In this document: positions 18,171 through 26,399 of the stretch, in pieces
Numbering within the stretch: the stretch's first letter is position 1
Layout: each line of letters begins with the position of its first letter
Source of the DNA: Planctomycetota bacterium
GTDB lineage: Bacteria; Planctomycetota; JAJSAM01; JAJVHW01
Length of the DNA stretch: 60,002 nt
Reading direction: 5' to 3'
Assembly (NCBI GenBank): GCA_021414065.1
Contig: JAIOPE010000106.1
Span: 1 to 60,002, forward strand
Position numbers and translations under genes: made by a program
The notes under the pieces: model-generated
Databases searched by the model: none
What the model saw: only the letters and a program-made list of their open reading frames with translations
What the model was told of the DNA's origin: nothing

Positions 18171-20005
18171 GCGACGACCTGCTGCCCTGGTACAACCGCG
18201 AACTCGCGCACCTCCGGCGGGCGGGCGCGGAGTTCGCGGAGGCGCACCCGAAGATCGCCGGCCGCCTGCGCCTCGGGACCGACACGGTCGAGGACCCGCA
18301 CGTCTCCCGGCTGATCGAATCGGTCGCGTTCCTGAACGCCCGCGTGCGGCGCAAGCTCGACGACGACTTCCCGGAACTGACGCACGCGCTGCTCGGCGTG
18401 CTCTACCCGCACTACCTCGCGCCCGTCCCCTCGATGGCGATCGCGCGCATGGTCCCGGCGGCCGACCTCGCGTCGCCGCACGTCGTGCCCTCCGGTGCGC
18501 TCCTCGAGACGCCGCCGGTGGATGGCGAGCCGTGCCGCTTCCGCACCACCGCGGAGACGACGCTCTGGCCGTTCGAGGTCGAGTCGGCGAAGCTCACCGG
18601 ACGTCCGATCCTGGCCCCGCAGGTGCCCGCGTTCGCGGCGGCCGTGGCGTCGCTCCGCGTCGTGCTCCGCGCACGCAACCCCGACGTCACGTTCGCGGCG
18701 CTCGCACCGGAGTCGCTCCGGTTCTTCCTGCGCGGCCCGATGCAGGTCGCCGCGGCGCTTCGCGAACTCCTGCTGAACGACGTCGTGGGCGTCGCCGTCG
18801 CCGCCGCCCCGGACGACGTCAGCCCGGCCATTCTCGACGCATCTTCGGTCGCGCCCGCGGGCTTCGCCCTCGACGAGGGGATGGTCCCGTATCCGGCGTC
18901 GTCGTTCCCGGGGTACCGGCTCCTCACCGAGTACTTCGTCTTCCCGCACAAGTTCCTGTTCGTAGACCTCAACGGGCTCGGGAAGCGGGCGTTCGCACGG
19001 GCCGGTGGCCGCGTGGAACTCTTCTTCTACCTGCGCCGCAGCACGACCGACCTTGAGCAGGAGGTCGGTCGCGACTCGCTCGCGCTCGGCTGCGTGCCGA
19101 TCGTGAATCTGTTCCCGCACACGGCCGAGCCGGTCGAGATCGACCCGCGGGCACCGGAAGTCCGCGTCGTCCCGGACGCCCGCCGACCCCTCGCGCTCGA
19201 GGTCTGGTCGGTGGACTCCGTGAGCGCCGCCGCGCCGGACGGCACCGAAGAGAAGTACGCCCCGTTCTACTCGGCACGCCACGCCTCCCGCGACGCATCG
19301 CGGTCGCGGTTCTGGTTCGCCGAGCGTCGGCCCGCGGCGCGCCGACGGTCACAGCCGGTCTCTGGCACGGACGTTCACCTGACGCTCGTGGACCTCGACT
19401 TCCGTCCGTCGTCGCCCGAGCAGGGCGTGCTGCAGATCGAGACGACTTGCATCAACCGCGACCTGCCCGCGCGCCTTCCGTTCGGCGGCGACCAACCGCG
19501 CCTCCAGTTCGTCACGGGCGCGGCTCCGCTCGAGCGCATCCAGTGCCTCACGCAGCCGACGGCGACCCTGCGCCCGTCGTTCGCGCCGGGCCACCTCTGG
19601 CGCCTCATCTCCCACCTGTCGCTGAATCACCTCTCGCTCGCCGGCGGCGACGCGGCGACCGAGGCGCTCCGCGAGATCCTCGTGCTCTACGACTTCCGCG
19701 CCTCCGCGGAGACGCGCGCCACCGCCGAAGGCTTGGTCTCCGTCTCCTGCACGCCGGCGACCGCGCGGGCGCCGGCCGGCGCCGGGCGTCCGGGCGGGAT
19801 CTGCCGCGGCATCGACGTTCGCATCGAACTTGATCCGGCGCGGTTCCCAGCGGGGGAGGCGTTCCTCTTCGCCGAAGTTCTGGAGCGGTTCTTCGCTCTC
19901 TACTGCTCGGTGAACTCGTTCACCCGCACGACAGTCGCGCTCCGCGGTCGCGAGGGCGTCCTGCGCCGCTGGGCGCCGCGGGCGGGCGAGCGGGCGCTCG
20001 TCTGA
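18167..20005 (+). CDS. tssF: T6SS baseplate protein TssF (VasA/ImpG)
   Basis: 612 residues from GTG 18167 (GTGA overlap with tssE). The N-terminus is strongly diagnostic: L-L-P-W-Y-N-R-E-L-A-H-L-R, then F-A-x-x-H-P-K-I-A-G-R-L, then D-P-H-V-S-R-L-I-E-S-V-A-F-L. TssF forms the baseplate wedge with TssG and TssK. Length is normal (about 590-630). Downstream, tssG begins five bases after the stop. Confidence 0.95.
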   Translation: MSDDLLPWYNRELAHLRRAGAEFAEAHPKIAGRLRLGTDTVEDPHVSRLIESVAFLNARVRRKLDDDFPELTHALLGVLYPHYLAPVPSMAIARMVPAADLASPHVVPSGALLETPPVDGEPCRFRTTAETTLWPFEVESAKLTGRPILAPQVPAFAAAVASLRVVLRARNPDVTFAALAPESLRFFLRGPMQVAAALRELLLNDVVGVAVAAAPDDVSPAILDASSVAPAGFALDEGMVPYPASSFPGYRLLTEYFVFPHKFLFVDLNGLGKRAFARAGGRVELFFYLRRSTTDLEQEVGRDSLALGCVPIVNLFPHTAEPVEIDPRAPEVRVVPDARRPLALEVWSVDSVSAAAPDGTEEKYAPFYSARHASRDASRSRFWFAERRPAARRRSQPVSGTDVHLTLVDLDFRPSSPEQGVLQIETTCINRDLPARLPFGGDQPRLQFVTGAAPLERIQCLTQPTATLRPSFAPGHLWRLISHLSLNHLSLAGGDAATEALREILVLYDFRASAETRATAEGLVSVSCTPATARAPAGAGRPGGICRGIDVRIELDPARFPAGEAFLFAEVLERFFALYCSVNSFTRTTVALRGREGVLRRWAPRAGERALV

Positions 20006-20010
20006 AGCCG

Positions 20011-21138
20011 ATGGCGCACGCGGACGACCCCGACGCTCCCGCCGGACGGCTGCGGTCCGCACCGCACACGTTCTCGTTCTTCCAGGCCGTGCGGATTCTC
20101 GAACGCATGGCCCACGAGGAGGGCGGGCCCGGCTCGCCCGTGGGCGAGGACGCGCCGCCGCGCCGCGAGGTCGTGCGCCTGCGTGCCGCGCCGTCGCTCG
20201 CGTTCTCGGTCGGCGAGATCGCCTCGCTCGCCCCCGGGACGCCCGGCGACCCCGAGGCGCAGGGCGCCGCCCGCGAGCCGGATCCTCCGCGCATGAACGT
20301 CTCGTTCCTCGGCTCGACGGGACCCGCGGGGGCCCTGCCGGACCACTACAGCGAACTCGTGCTGCAGCGTGTGCGACAGAAGGACCGGGCGTTCGCCGAC
20401 CTGCTCGGTCTGTTCGACCACCGCGCACTCTCGTTCTTCCACCGGGCGTGGGCGAAGTACCGACTGCCCATCGCGTGGGAGGCCGCCGCGATCCGCCGCC
20501 GGGGCGACGACCCGGTCACGGCCGCGCTGCTCGCGATCTCCGGCCACGGCACGCCGTCGGAGCGGCACCGGCTCCGCGTGGACGACGATCTGTTCATCCG
20601 CCACGCCGGCGCGCTCGGCCGTCCGGCGCGGCCCGCCGCGATGCTCGAGGCGATGCTCAACGACCACTTCGGTTTGCCGTTCTCCGTGCTGCAGTTCCAG
20701 GGCGACTGGATACGGCTGGACCCAGGCGATCGCTCGTGCCTCGCCACGGAGACGGAACGCCGCGGCCGCCACGCCTGCCTCGGCCGCGATGTCGTCCTCG
20801 GCAGCCGCACGTTCGACGTGGTCCATCGTTTCGTCGTCCGCGTCGGTCCGCTGCGGTGGCCGCAGTTCCGGGAGTTCATGCCGACGGGCTCGCTCCTCGG
20901 CCCCGTCTGCGACGCCGTGCGCTCGTGGGTGGGCCCTGAGTTCACGTTCGCCGTGATGCCGGTTCTCCTGCCGCACGAGTCCCCGCCGCTCTCGCTCGGT
21001 GCCGACGCGCCCGATGCTCCGAGGCTCGGCTGGAACACGTGGGTCGAGACTCGGCCCGTGCCGCGCCAGTTCTCGGGTGTGACTTTCGCGGCGGAGACGC
21101 TGCTGCTAGAACGCCTCCCCAACTCGAACCAGAGGTGA
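20011..21138 (+). CDS. tssG: T6SS baseplate protein TssG (VasB/ImpH)
   Basis: 375 residues. The family pattern is clear: F-S-F-F-Q-A-V-R-I-L-E near residue 20, R-L-R-A-A-P-S-L-A-F-S near 55, and the conserved G-P-x-G-x-L-P-D-H-Y-S-E-L block near 110. TssG joins two TssF copies in each baseplate wedge. ATG 20011 lies right after tssF; I see no strong ribosome site, consistent with reinitiation. The clpV gene starts four bases after its stop. Confidence 0.94.
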   Translation: MAHADDPDAPAGRLRSAPHTFSFFQAVRILERMAHEEGGPGSPVGEDAPPRREVVRLRAAPSLAFSVGEIASLAPGTPGDPEAQGAAREPDPPRMNVSFLGSTGPAGALPDHYSELVLQRVRQKDRAFADLLGLFDHRALSFFHRAWAKYRLPIAWEAAAIRRRGDDPVTAALLAISGHGTPSERHRLRVDDDLFIRHAGALGRPARPAAMLEAMLNDHFGLPFSVLQFQGDWIRLDPGDRSCLATETERRGRHACLGRDVVLGSRTFDVVHRFVVRVGPLRWPQFREFMPTGSLLGPVCDAVRSWVGPEFTFAVMPVLLPHESPPLSLGADAPDAPRLGWNTWVETRPVPRQFSGVTFAAETLLLERLPNSNQR

Positions 21139-21142
21139 TCCC

Positions 21143-23845
21143 ATGATGCCCGTCGATCTCAAGGCCCTCGTCGGCAAACTCGGCGAGATTCCCCACAGCA
21201 CGATCCAGGGCGCCCTGGGACTCTGCGCCACGCGCACGAACTACAGCGTCGAGATCGAGCACTGGCTGCTCAAGATCCTCGACACGCCGAACTCCGACGC
21301 GGTCGCCGTGCTGAAGCACTACGGCGTGGACGCCGGCCGCGTCATGCGCGACCTCGTCCGGTCGCTCGATCGGCTGAAGACCGGCAACTCGCGCGCTCCC
21401 TCGCTGTCGCCCGACGTGGTGGACCTCGCGCGGAACGCGTGGGTCTCGGCGTCGGTGGACTTCGGCGCGACGCGCATCCGCACCGGCCACATCATGTACG
21501 CGCTTCTCGCCGACGAGACGTTCCGCCGCGCTGCACGCGAGGCGTCGCCGGAGTTCGAGAAGATCCCGGCCGAGCAACTCCTGCGCGACCTGCCCGCGCT
21601 GCTTCGCAAGGGGTCCGAGAGCGACGGCGTCGCCGCGGCCGACTCCGGCGCACCGGCGGCGGCCGGAGAAGACGGCGCCCAGCGCGCGGCGCCCGGATCG
21701 AAGACTCCGGCGCTCGATCAGTTCACGATCGATCTGACCGCGCGCGCCAAGCGCGGCGAGCTCGACCCGATCATCGGCCGCGACCCCGAGATCCGACAGG
21801 TCATCGACATCCTGACGCGCCGACGCCAGAACAACCCGATCCTCACCGGCGAGGCGGGCGTCGGCAAGACGGCTGTCGTCGAGGGCTTCGCGCAGCGGAT
21901 CGCCTCGGGCGACGTGCCGCCGCCGCTGCAGGGCGTCTCGCTCCGCACGCTGGACCTCGGCCTGCTCCAGGCCGGCGCAGGCATGAAGGGCGAGTTCGAG
22001 AACCGCCTGAAGCAGGTGATCCAGGAGGTCAAGAGCTCCGTCCAGCCGATCATCCTGTTCATCGACGAAGCCCACACGCTCGTCGGCGCCGGCGGCGCGG
22101 CCGGGCAGGGCGACGCGGCGAACCTGATCAAGCCCGCCCTGGCGCGCGGCGAACTGCGCACCGTGGCGGCTACGACCTGGGCCGAGTACAAGAAGTACTT
22201 CGAGCGCGACGCCGCGCTCGCCCGCCGCTTCCAGGTCGTGAAGGTCGAGGAGCCGGACGAGGCGAACGCGATCCACATGATGCGTGGACTCGTCGAGTCG
22301 CTCGAGCGCCACCACAACGTGCGCGTCCTCGACGAGGCCGTCGCCGACGCGGTCAAGTTGTCGCACCGGTACGTCGCCGGGCGTCAGCTCCCCGACAAAT
22401 CGGTGAGTGTGCTCGACACGGCGTGCGCCCGCGTGGCGCTCAGCCAGACAGCCGTCCAGCCCGCCGTGGAGGACGCCCGCCGCGACATCTCCCGTCTGGA
22501 GCTCGCGATCGCGATCCTCCAGCGCGAGGAGAAGACCGGTGCCGACCGCCGCGAGGACATCACGCGGCTGGAGGCGGAGTTGGTGAAGGCGCGTGCGGAG
22601 CTCGTGCGGCTCGACGCGCAGGTCAAGATCGAGAAGGACCTCGTCGCCAAGATCCGCGCCGCGCAGTACCGGCTCGCCGGGGAGAACCCGGGCGGCTCCA
22701 AGGGCGCGGACGGGAAGCCCCTTCCGGCTCCCAAGCCTCCGACCGCGGCGGAGGCGGACGCTCTCCGCGTCGAGCTGACCGCGCTCAGGGCGGAGCTGGC
22801 GAAGGCGCAGGGCGAAGAGCCGCTCGTGCACGTGAACGTGGACCGGCAGGCGGTCGCGGAAGTGATCTCCGCGTGGACGGGCATCCCCGTCGGCCGGATG
22901 GTGAGCGACGAGATCCGCGCCGTGCTCCACATCCGCGAGCGGCTCGAGGAGCGCGTCGTCGGCCAGTCGCACGCGCTCGAGGCGATCGCCCAGAGCATCC
23001 GTACCTCCCGCGCGAACCTGACCGACCCGAACCGTCCGATCGGCGTCTACCTGATGGTGGGCACGAGCGGCGTCGGCAAGACCGAGACGGCCATCGCCAT
23101 CGCCGAGGAGCTGTACGGCGGCGAGCAGAACATGACCGTGATCAACATGTCGGAGTTCAAGGAGGAGCACAAGGTGTCGCTCCTCATGGGCTCGCCTCCG
23201 GGGTACGTGGGCTACGGCGAAGGCGGCGTGCTCACGGAGGCCGTGCGCCGCAAGCCCTACAGCGTGGTGCTCCTCGACGAGATGGAGAAGGCGCACCCCG
23301 GCGTGCAGGACGTCTTCTACCAGGTGTTCGACAAGGGCAACATGCGCGACGGCGAGGGGCGCGACATCGACTTCCGCAACACCGTCATCCTCATGACGTC
23401 GAACGCGGGCACCGACGCGATCATGAAGCTTTGCGCCGACCCGGAGACGATGCCCGGCCCGGAGGCGCTCAACGAGGCGCTGCGCCCCGAGCTTCTCAAG
23501 GTGTTCAAGCCGGCGTTCCTCGGCCGCGTCACCACCGTCACCTACTTCCCGCTGAAGGACGAGGTCATGCGGAAGATCATCGAGCTGAAGCTCGGCAAGA
23601 TCCGCCGCCGCGTGGAGCAGAACTACCGCGCTCGCTTCGAAGTGGCGCCCGAGGTCGTGCAGAACGTCCTCGACCGGTGTCGCGAGGTGGAGAGCGGCGC
23701 CCGCAACGTGGACCACATCCTCACGCGCACGATGCTTCCCGAGATGGCGGGCGTGTTCCTCAGCCGCATGGCCGAGGGCCTTCCGATCCGAAACGTCCGC
23801 GTGGGGATCACTCCGCAGGGCGGATTCTCGTACGATCTCTCGTAG
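21143..23845 (+). CDS. tssH: T6SS sheath-recycling AAA+ ATPase ClpV (TssH)
   Basis: 900 residues with the ClpV layout: an N-terminal Clp-N domain (about 1-165), an Ala/Gly-rich linker (about 165-195), a first AAA+ domain (Walker A K242, Walker B D308-E309), a coiled-coil middle domain with an insertion at about 515-535 (Gly/Lys/Pro-rich), and a second AAA+ domain (Walker A K646, Walker B D712-E713). All four nucleotide motifs look intact. ClpV disassembles contracted TssBC sheath. The N-terminal helix matching known sheath-binding ClpV proteins, and its position, separate it from the housekeeping ClpB. Confidence 0.95.
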   Translation: MMPVDLKALVGKLGEIPHSTIQGALGLCATRTNYSVEIEHWLLKILDTPNSDAVAVLKHYGVDAGRVMRDLVRSLDRLKTGNSRAPSLSPDVVDLARNAWVSASVDFGATRIRTGHIMYALLADETFRRAAREASPEFEKIPAEQLLRDLPALLRKGSESDGVAAADSGAPAAAGEDGAQRAAPGSKTPALDQFTIDLTARAKRGELDPIIGRDPEIRQVIDILTRRRQNNPILTGEAGVGKTAVVEGFAQRIASGDVPPPLQGVSLRTLDLGLLQAGAGMKGEFENRLKQVIQEVKSSVQPIILFIDEAHTLVGAGGAAGQGDAANLIKPALARGELRTVAATTWAEYKKYFERDAALARRFQVVKVEEPDEANAIHMMRGLVESLERHHNVRVLDEAVADAVKLSHRYVAGRQLPDKSVSVLDTACARVALSQTAVQPAVEDARRDISRLELAIAILQREEKTGADRREDITRLEAELVKARAELVRLDAQVKIEKDLVAKIRAAQYRLAGENPGGSKGADGKPLPAPKPPTAAEADALRVELTALRAELAKAQGEEPLVHVNVDRQAVAEVISAWTGIPVGRMVSDEIRAVLHIRERLEERVVGQSHALEAIAQSIRTSRANLTDPNRPIGVYLMVGTSGVGKTETAIAIAEELYGGEQNMTVINMSEFKEEHKVSLLMGSPPGYVGYGEGGVLTEAVRRKPYSVVLLDEMEKAHPGVQDVFYQVFDKGNMRDGEGRDIDFRNTVILMTSNAGTDAIMKLCADPETMPGPEALNEALRPELLKVFKPAFLGRVTTVTYFPLKDEVMRKIIELKLGKIRRRVEQNYRARFEVAPEVVQNVLDRCREVESGARNVDHILTRTMLPEMAGVFLSRMAEGLPIRNVRVGITPQGGFSYDLS

Positions 23846-23985
23846 AAATTCGCCCTCTCGCGGAATGACGCGAAGGGGCCGCGCGTTTCCCGGTGCGACG
23901 GGACCGACGTCGCGTGTTTAGACTCGACCGGCGGACCTTGCGAAGTTAGTGTCCGCGCACCTCAACCGATCAGGAGCAGCCCGAC
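23846..23985 (+). promoter_or_regulatory. Regulatory gap between clpV and the hcp cluster
   Basis: 140 bases. At 23853-23878 is an imperfect hairpin (CCCTCTCGCG, loop GAATGA, CGCGAAGGGG) without a T-run, possibly a weak terminator for the upstream operon. Further on are a TAGACT hexamer (23919-23924) that could be a -10 element and a perfect 6-bp inverted repeat GCGGAC/GTCCGC (23931-23936 and 23951-23956) that could bind a regulator. I see neither a good -35 nor a sigma54 GG-N10-GC pair. A promoter here would let Hcp/VgrG be made separately from the structural genes. Confidence 0.4.
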
Positions 23986-24486
23986 ATGGCAACGATCTTC
24001 CTCAAGTGGCCCAAGATCAAGGGTTCGGCGACGGCCGCCGGCGAGTCGGAGCAGTACGACTCCGGCTGGATCGACGCTTCGTCCGCGAGTTTCTCGGTGG
24101 AGCGCACCGTGAAGCAGGGTGTGGCGACGTCCACGAACCGCGAGGCGGCACACCCCGTGATCAGCAAGATCTCGGTCGCGAAGGTGCTCGACAAGGCCTC
24201 GGTCTATCTCTTCCAGGAGTCGGTCGTCGGGAAGCCGCAGGAGGTGCTGATCCACCTCTGCTCGCCGAACGCCCAGGGCAAGATGCGCCCGTACGCGATC
24301 TACAAGCTCACGAACTGCATCATCTCACAGTTCAAGATGTCCGGCGAGGCCGAAGGCACGCCCAAGGAAGAGCTGCAGCTCGCGTGGACGAAGATCGAAT
24401 TCGAGTTCAAGCAGGCGAGCGAGGACAACAAGAGCCTTACCTCGACCAAGATCGGCTACGACCTCGCGAAGAACATCGCGTCGTAA
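23986..24486 (+). CDS. hcp: T6SS tube protein Hcp, copy 1
   Basis: 166 residues, the normal Hcp length. Starts with a beta strand (A-T-I-F-L-K-W) and G-W-I-D-A-S-S-A-S-F-S-V-E-R, then the conserved middle with K-V-x-D-K-A-S-V-Y-L-F and a K-I-E-F-E-F-K-Q ending, all typical. Hcp forms stacked hexameric rings, the tube fired by the sheath, and can carry small effectors inside. An Hcp call is favoured over its neighbours for the main tube protein because it is the most canonical of the four. AGGAG precedes the ATG. Confidence 0.88.
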   Translation: MATIFLKWPKIKGSATAAGESEQYDSGWIDASSASFSVERTVKQGVATSTNREAAHPVISKISVAKVLDKASVYLFQESVVGKPQEVLIHLCSPNAQGKMRPYAIYKLTNCIISQFKMSGEAEGTPKEELQLAWTKIEFEFKQASEDNKSLTSTKIGYDLAKNIAS

Positions 24487-24534
24487 CCTCCGCCCCGAAC
24501 CCGATCACCACAACCTGAGAACTCGGAGACGAAC

Positions 24535-25041
24535 ATGCCCATCTACGTGAAGATCCCCGGCATCACCGGGACCGTGAAGGAAGCGAACCACAAGGGCTGG
24601 ATCAGCGTTGACTCGTGCGACGTCGAGGTCGTGCGAGAGGTCAGCGAGGGCACGGGCGCGGCGAAGAACCGCGAGACGCGGGCCCCTGTCGTCGGCGTCT
24701 ACAACTTCGCCAAGAAGGTGGACGACTCGTCCGGCGGCCTCGCGAAGTGGTCCATCGGCGAGCCCTCGAAGGGCATCGTCGAGATCCACTTCCTCAAGAC
24801 CGGCGAGGCCGGCTACGACGCCTACCTGTCCATCAAGCTCGCGCAGTGCATTCTCTCGAAGTACGAGTGCAGCGCCGATGACAGCGCCGAAGAGAAGGGC
24901 ACCGAGAACTTCTCGATCTCGTACCTCTCGATCGAGACGAAGTTCCAGCAGTACGGCGAGGACGGCAAGGCCGAGGGCGGCCCGGACATCACCGCGTACA
25001 ACCTGCGCAACGGCAAGGCGGAGTGGGTCGCGATCGGCTGA
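24535..25041 (+). CDS. Hcp-family protein, copy 2
   Basis: 168 residues. It has the same fold pattern as copy 1 (P-I-Y-V-K-I-P-G-I-T-G start, H-K-G-W-I-S-V-D-S-C-D, an I-E-I-H-F-x-K middle, and an E-T-K-F-Q-Q-Y ending) but little identity to it. Such divergence between adjacent copies suggests separate roles rather than a recent duplication. The hexamer interface cannot be judged by eye. The 48-base spacer upstream carries GGAG before the ATG. Confidence 0.85.
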   Translation: MPIYVKIPGITGTVKEANHKGWISVDSCDVEVVREVSEGTGAAKNRETRAPVVGVYNFAKKVDDSSGGLAKWSIGEPSKGIVEIHFLKTGEAGYDAYLSIKLAQCILSKYECSADDSAEEKGTENFSISYLSIETKFQQYGEDGKAEGGPDITAYNLRNGKAEWVAIG

Positions 25042-25088
25042 GACCCTGCGGCGAGCGGCCGGCCTCCGGTCGCACCGCCGCGTGAACC

Positions 25089-25640
25089 ATGGCAGAGACT
25101 TCGGTCTTCATCCAGCTCGACGCGGCCCGGAAGGTGTCCGGGTCCGCGACCTCCGAGGGTTACGAGGGCTGGATCTTCGCGGACAAGCTTGAGTTCGGAA
25201 TCGAGCGCGAGCGGCCGCACGGTGCAGGGCCGGGGGGTGCGACGGGGGGGCTCTCCTCCCAGTACGCACGCCCCGATGCCAAACCGATCACCATTCGCAA
25301 GCAGGCGTGCCTCGCCTCGTGCGACATCTACGCCGCCTGCACCGGGCAGCTCCGTGTGGACTGCGTACGCATCCACGTCTGTGCGCCTTCGACGGGCGGC
25401 AAGCTGGTGCCCTACCTGATCTACGAGTTGCGCGAATGCGTGTTCCTCGGGTACGAGCTCCAACTCCGTGACGAGAAGGGCGTGGAAGAGAAGTTCGTGC
25501 TCGACTACTTCGCGCTGACCGTCACGTTCAAGGAGTGGGACGAGAAGAACCGCGCCGTCGCCGGGAAGGACTTCGTCCAGCACTACGACTTCGACGAGTC
25601 GCACGGAGCCGAAGCGGCGGGGGGGAGCACGGCGTCCTAG
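25089..25640 (+). CDS. Hcp-family protein, copy 3 (cysteine-rich)
   Basis: 183 residues. The Hcp pattern is kept (S-V-F-I-Q-L-D start, E-G-W-I-F-A-D-K-L-E-F, a V-x-I-H-V-C-A-P middle, V-T-F-K-E-W-D near the end). A Gly-rich insertion (about residues 40-57) sits in the first loop. Five cysteines cluster in the middle (A-C-L-A-S-C-D, A-A-C, D-C-V, H-V-C), unusual for Hcp. The C-terminus is extended by an acidic Gly/Ala tail. It ends 12 bases before copy 4. Confidence 0.8.
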   Translation: MAETSVFIQLDAARKVSGSATSEGYEGWIFADKLEFGIERERPHGAGPGGATGGLSSQYARPDAKPITIRKQACLASCDIYAACTGQLRVDCVRIHVCAPSTGGKLVPYLIYELRECVFLGYELQLRDEKGVEEKFVLDYFALTVTFKEWDEKNRAVAGKDFVQHYDFDESHGAEAAGGSTAS

Positions 25641-25652
25641 GACGCCCGCCCC

Positions 25653-26399
25653 ATGCCGCTCTTCGTCCGCATCCTGTCCGCCGAGGGCCGGCCCATCGAG
25701 GGCCTGTCCGGTCCCGTCGCCGTGAAGGGGTACGAGGGCTGGTCCCGGGCGACCGACGTGACGATGCGCCTCTCGCGTGGCGGCAACACCGCCGTGCTCC
25801 GGGAGGACGCGGTGCAGCAGCAGGCCGAGGAGATGGAGAAGTTCGTCGAGCAGATGACCGAGCAGCAGGAGGCGCAGTCGAAGCAACTCGTGAAGTCGCG
25901 CTTCGGCAGCGGCTCCTCGGGCGGGCTCTCCTCCGACGTCGGCAAGATCGCGCGCGCCGGCGCGTCGCGCTGGCAGGCCACAGTGCGTGCCGCGGGGCCG
26001 ACCATGGACCGCAACGACGCCGTCGGCCCGCCGGTCTTCGACGTGGTCCGTCTGGGCAAGTCGTTCGATCGCACGTCGGCGGGGATCTTCCGCTGGTGCG
26101 CGCGTGAAGCGGTGAACGACGAGTCGGTCATCGCGTCGAAGCGGATCATCGAGGCCCACGTCGTGCGCCGGAAGGCCGGCAGCGACGACTTCGCGCCGAC
26201 CGTCACGATGCGGTTCGAGGAGTGCCTGCCGTCGTCCTACGACTGCGAGTTCAACGACGGCTCCGAGCTCCCCGAGGAGACGATCGAGTTCCGCACGTCG
26301 AAGGTGAAGATCGAGTTCCGCGAGTTCGGTGCGGACGGCCGTGAGGCGAGCGACGGGCGGCGTTCGTCGGAGTTCTCGCAGAAGGACGTGGGGGCCTGA
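25653..26399 (+). CDS. Enlarged Hcp-like protein with helical insertion, copy 4
   Basis: 248 residues. The N-terminus (P-L-F-V-R-I-L-S, then K-G-Y-E-G-W-S-R-A-T-D-V) and C-terminus (K-V-K-I-E-F-R-E-F) match the Hcp pattern. Residues about 51-82 form a highly charged Gln/Glu-rich helix, and 83-94 a Gly/Ser linker, inserted into the first loop. This is at least 75 residues longer than a standard Hcp. It directly abuts vgrG (TGATG), so it could be the ring contacting the spike, or a carrier. The structural assignment is from pattern only. Confidence 0.72.
   Translation: MPLFVRILSAEGRPIEGLSGPVAVKGYEGWSRATDVTMRLSRGGNTAVLREDAVQQQAEEMEKFVEQMTEQQEAQSKQLVKSRFGSGSSGGLSSDVGKIARAGASRWQATVRAAGPTMDRNDAVGPPVFDVVRLGKSFDRTSAGIFRWCAREAVNDESVIASKRIIEAHVVRRKAGSDDFAPTVTMRFEECLPSSYDCEFNDGSELPEETIEFRTSKVKIEFREFGADGREASDGRRSSEFSQKDVGA

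Noticed and set aside
20942-23716. 924-residue open frame antisense to clpV
   Set aside because: Shadow frame: opposite a gene with all four AAA+ motifs intact.
23900-23985. Sigma54 promoter before hcp, as in some T6SS loci
   Set aside because: TTGCGA is present at 23939-23944 but no GG lies at the required ten-base distance upstream.
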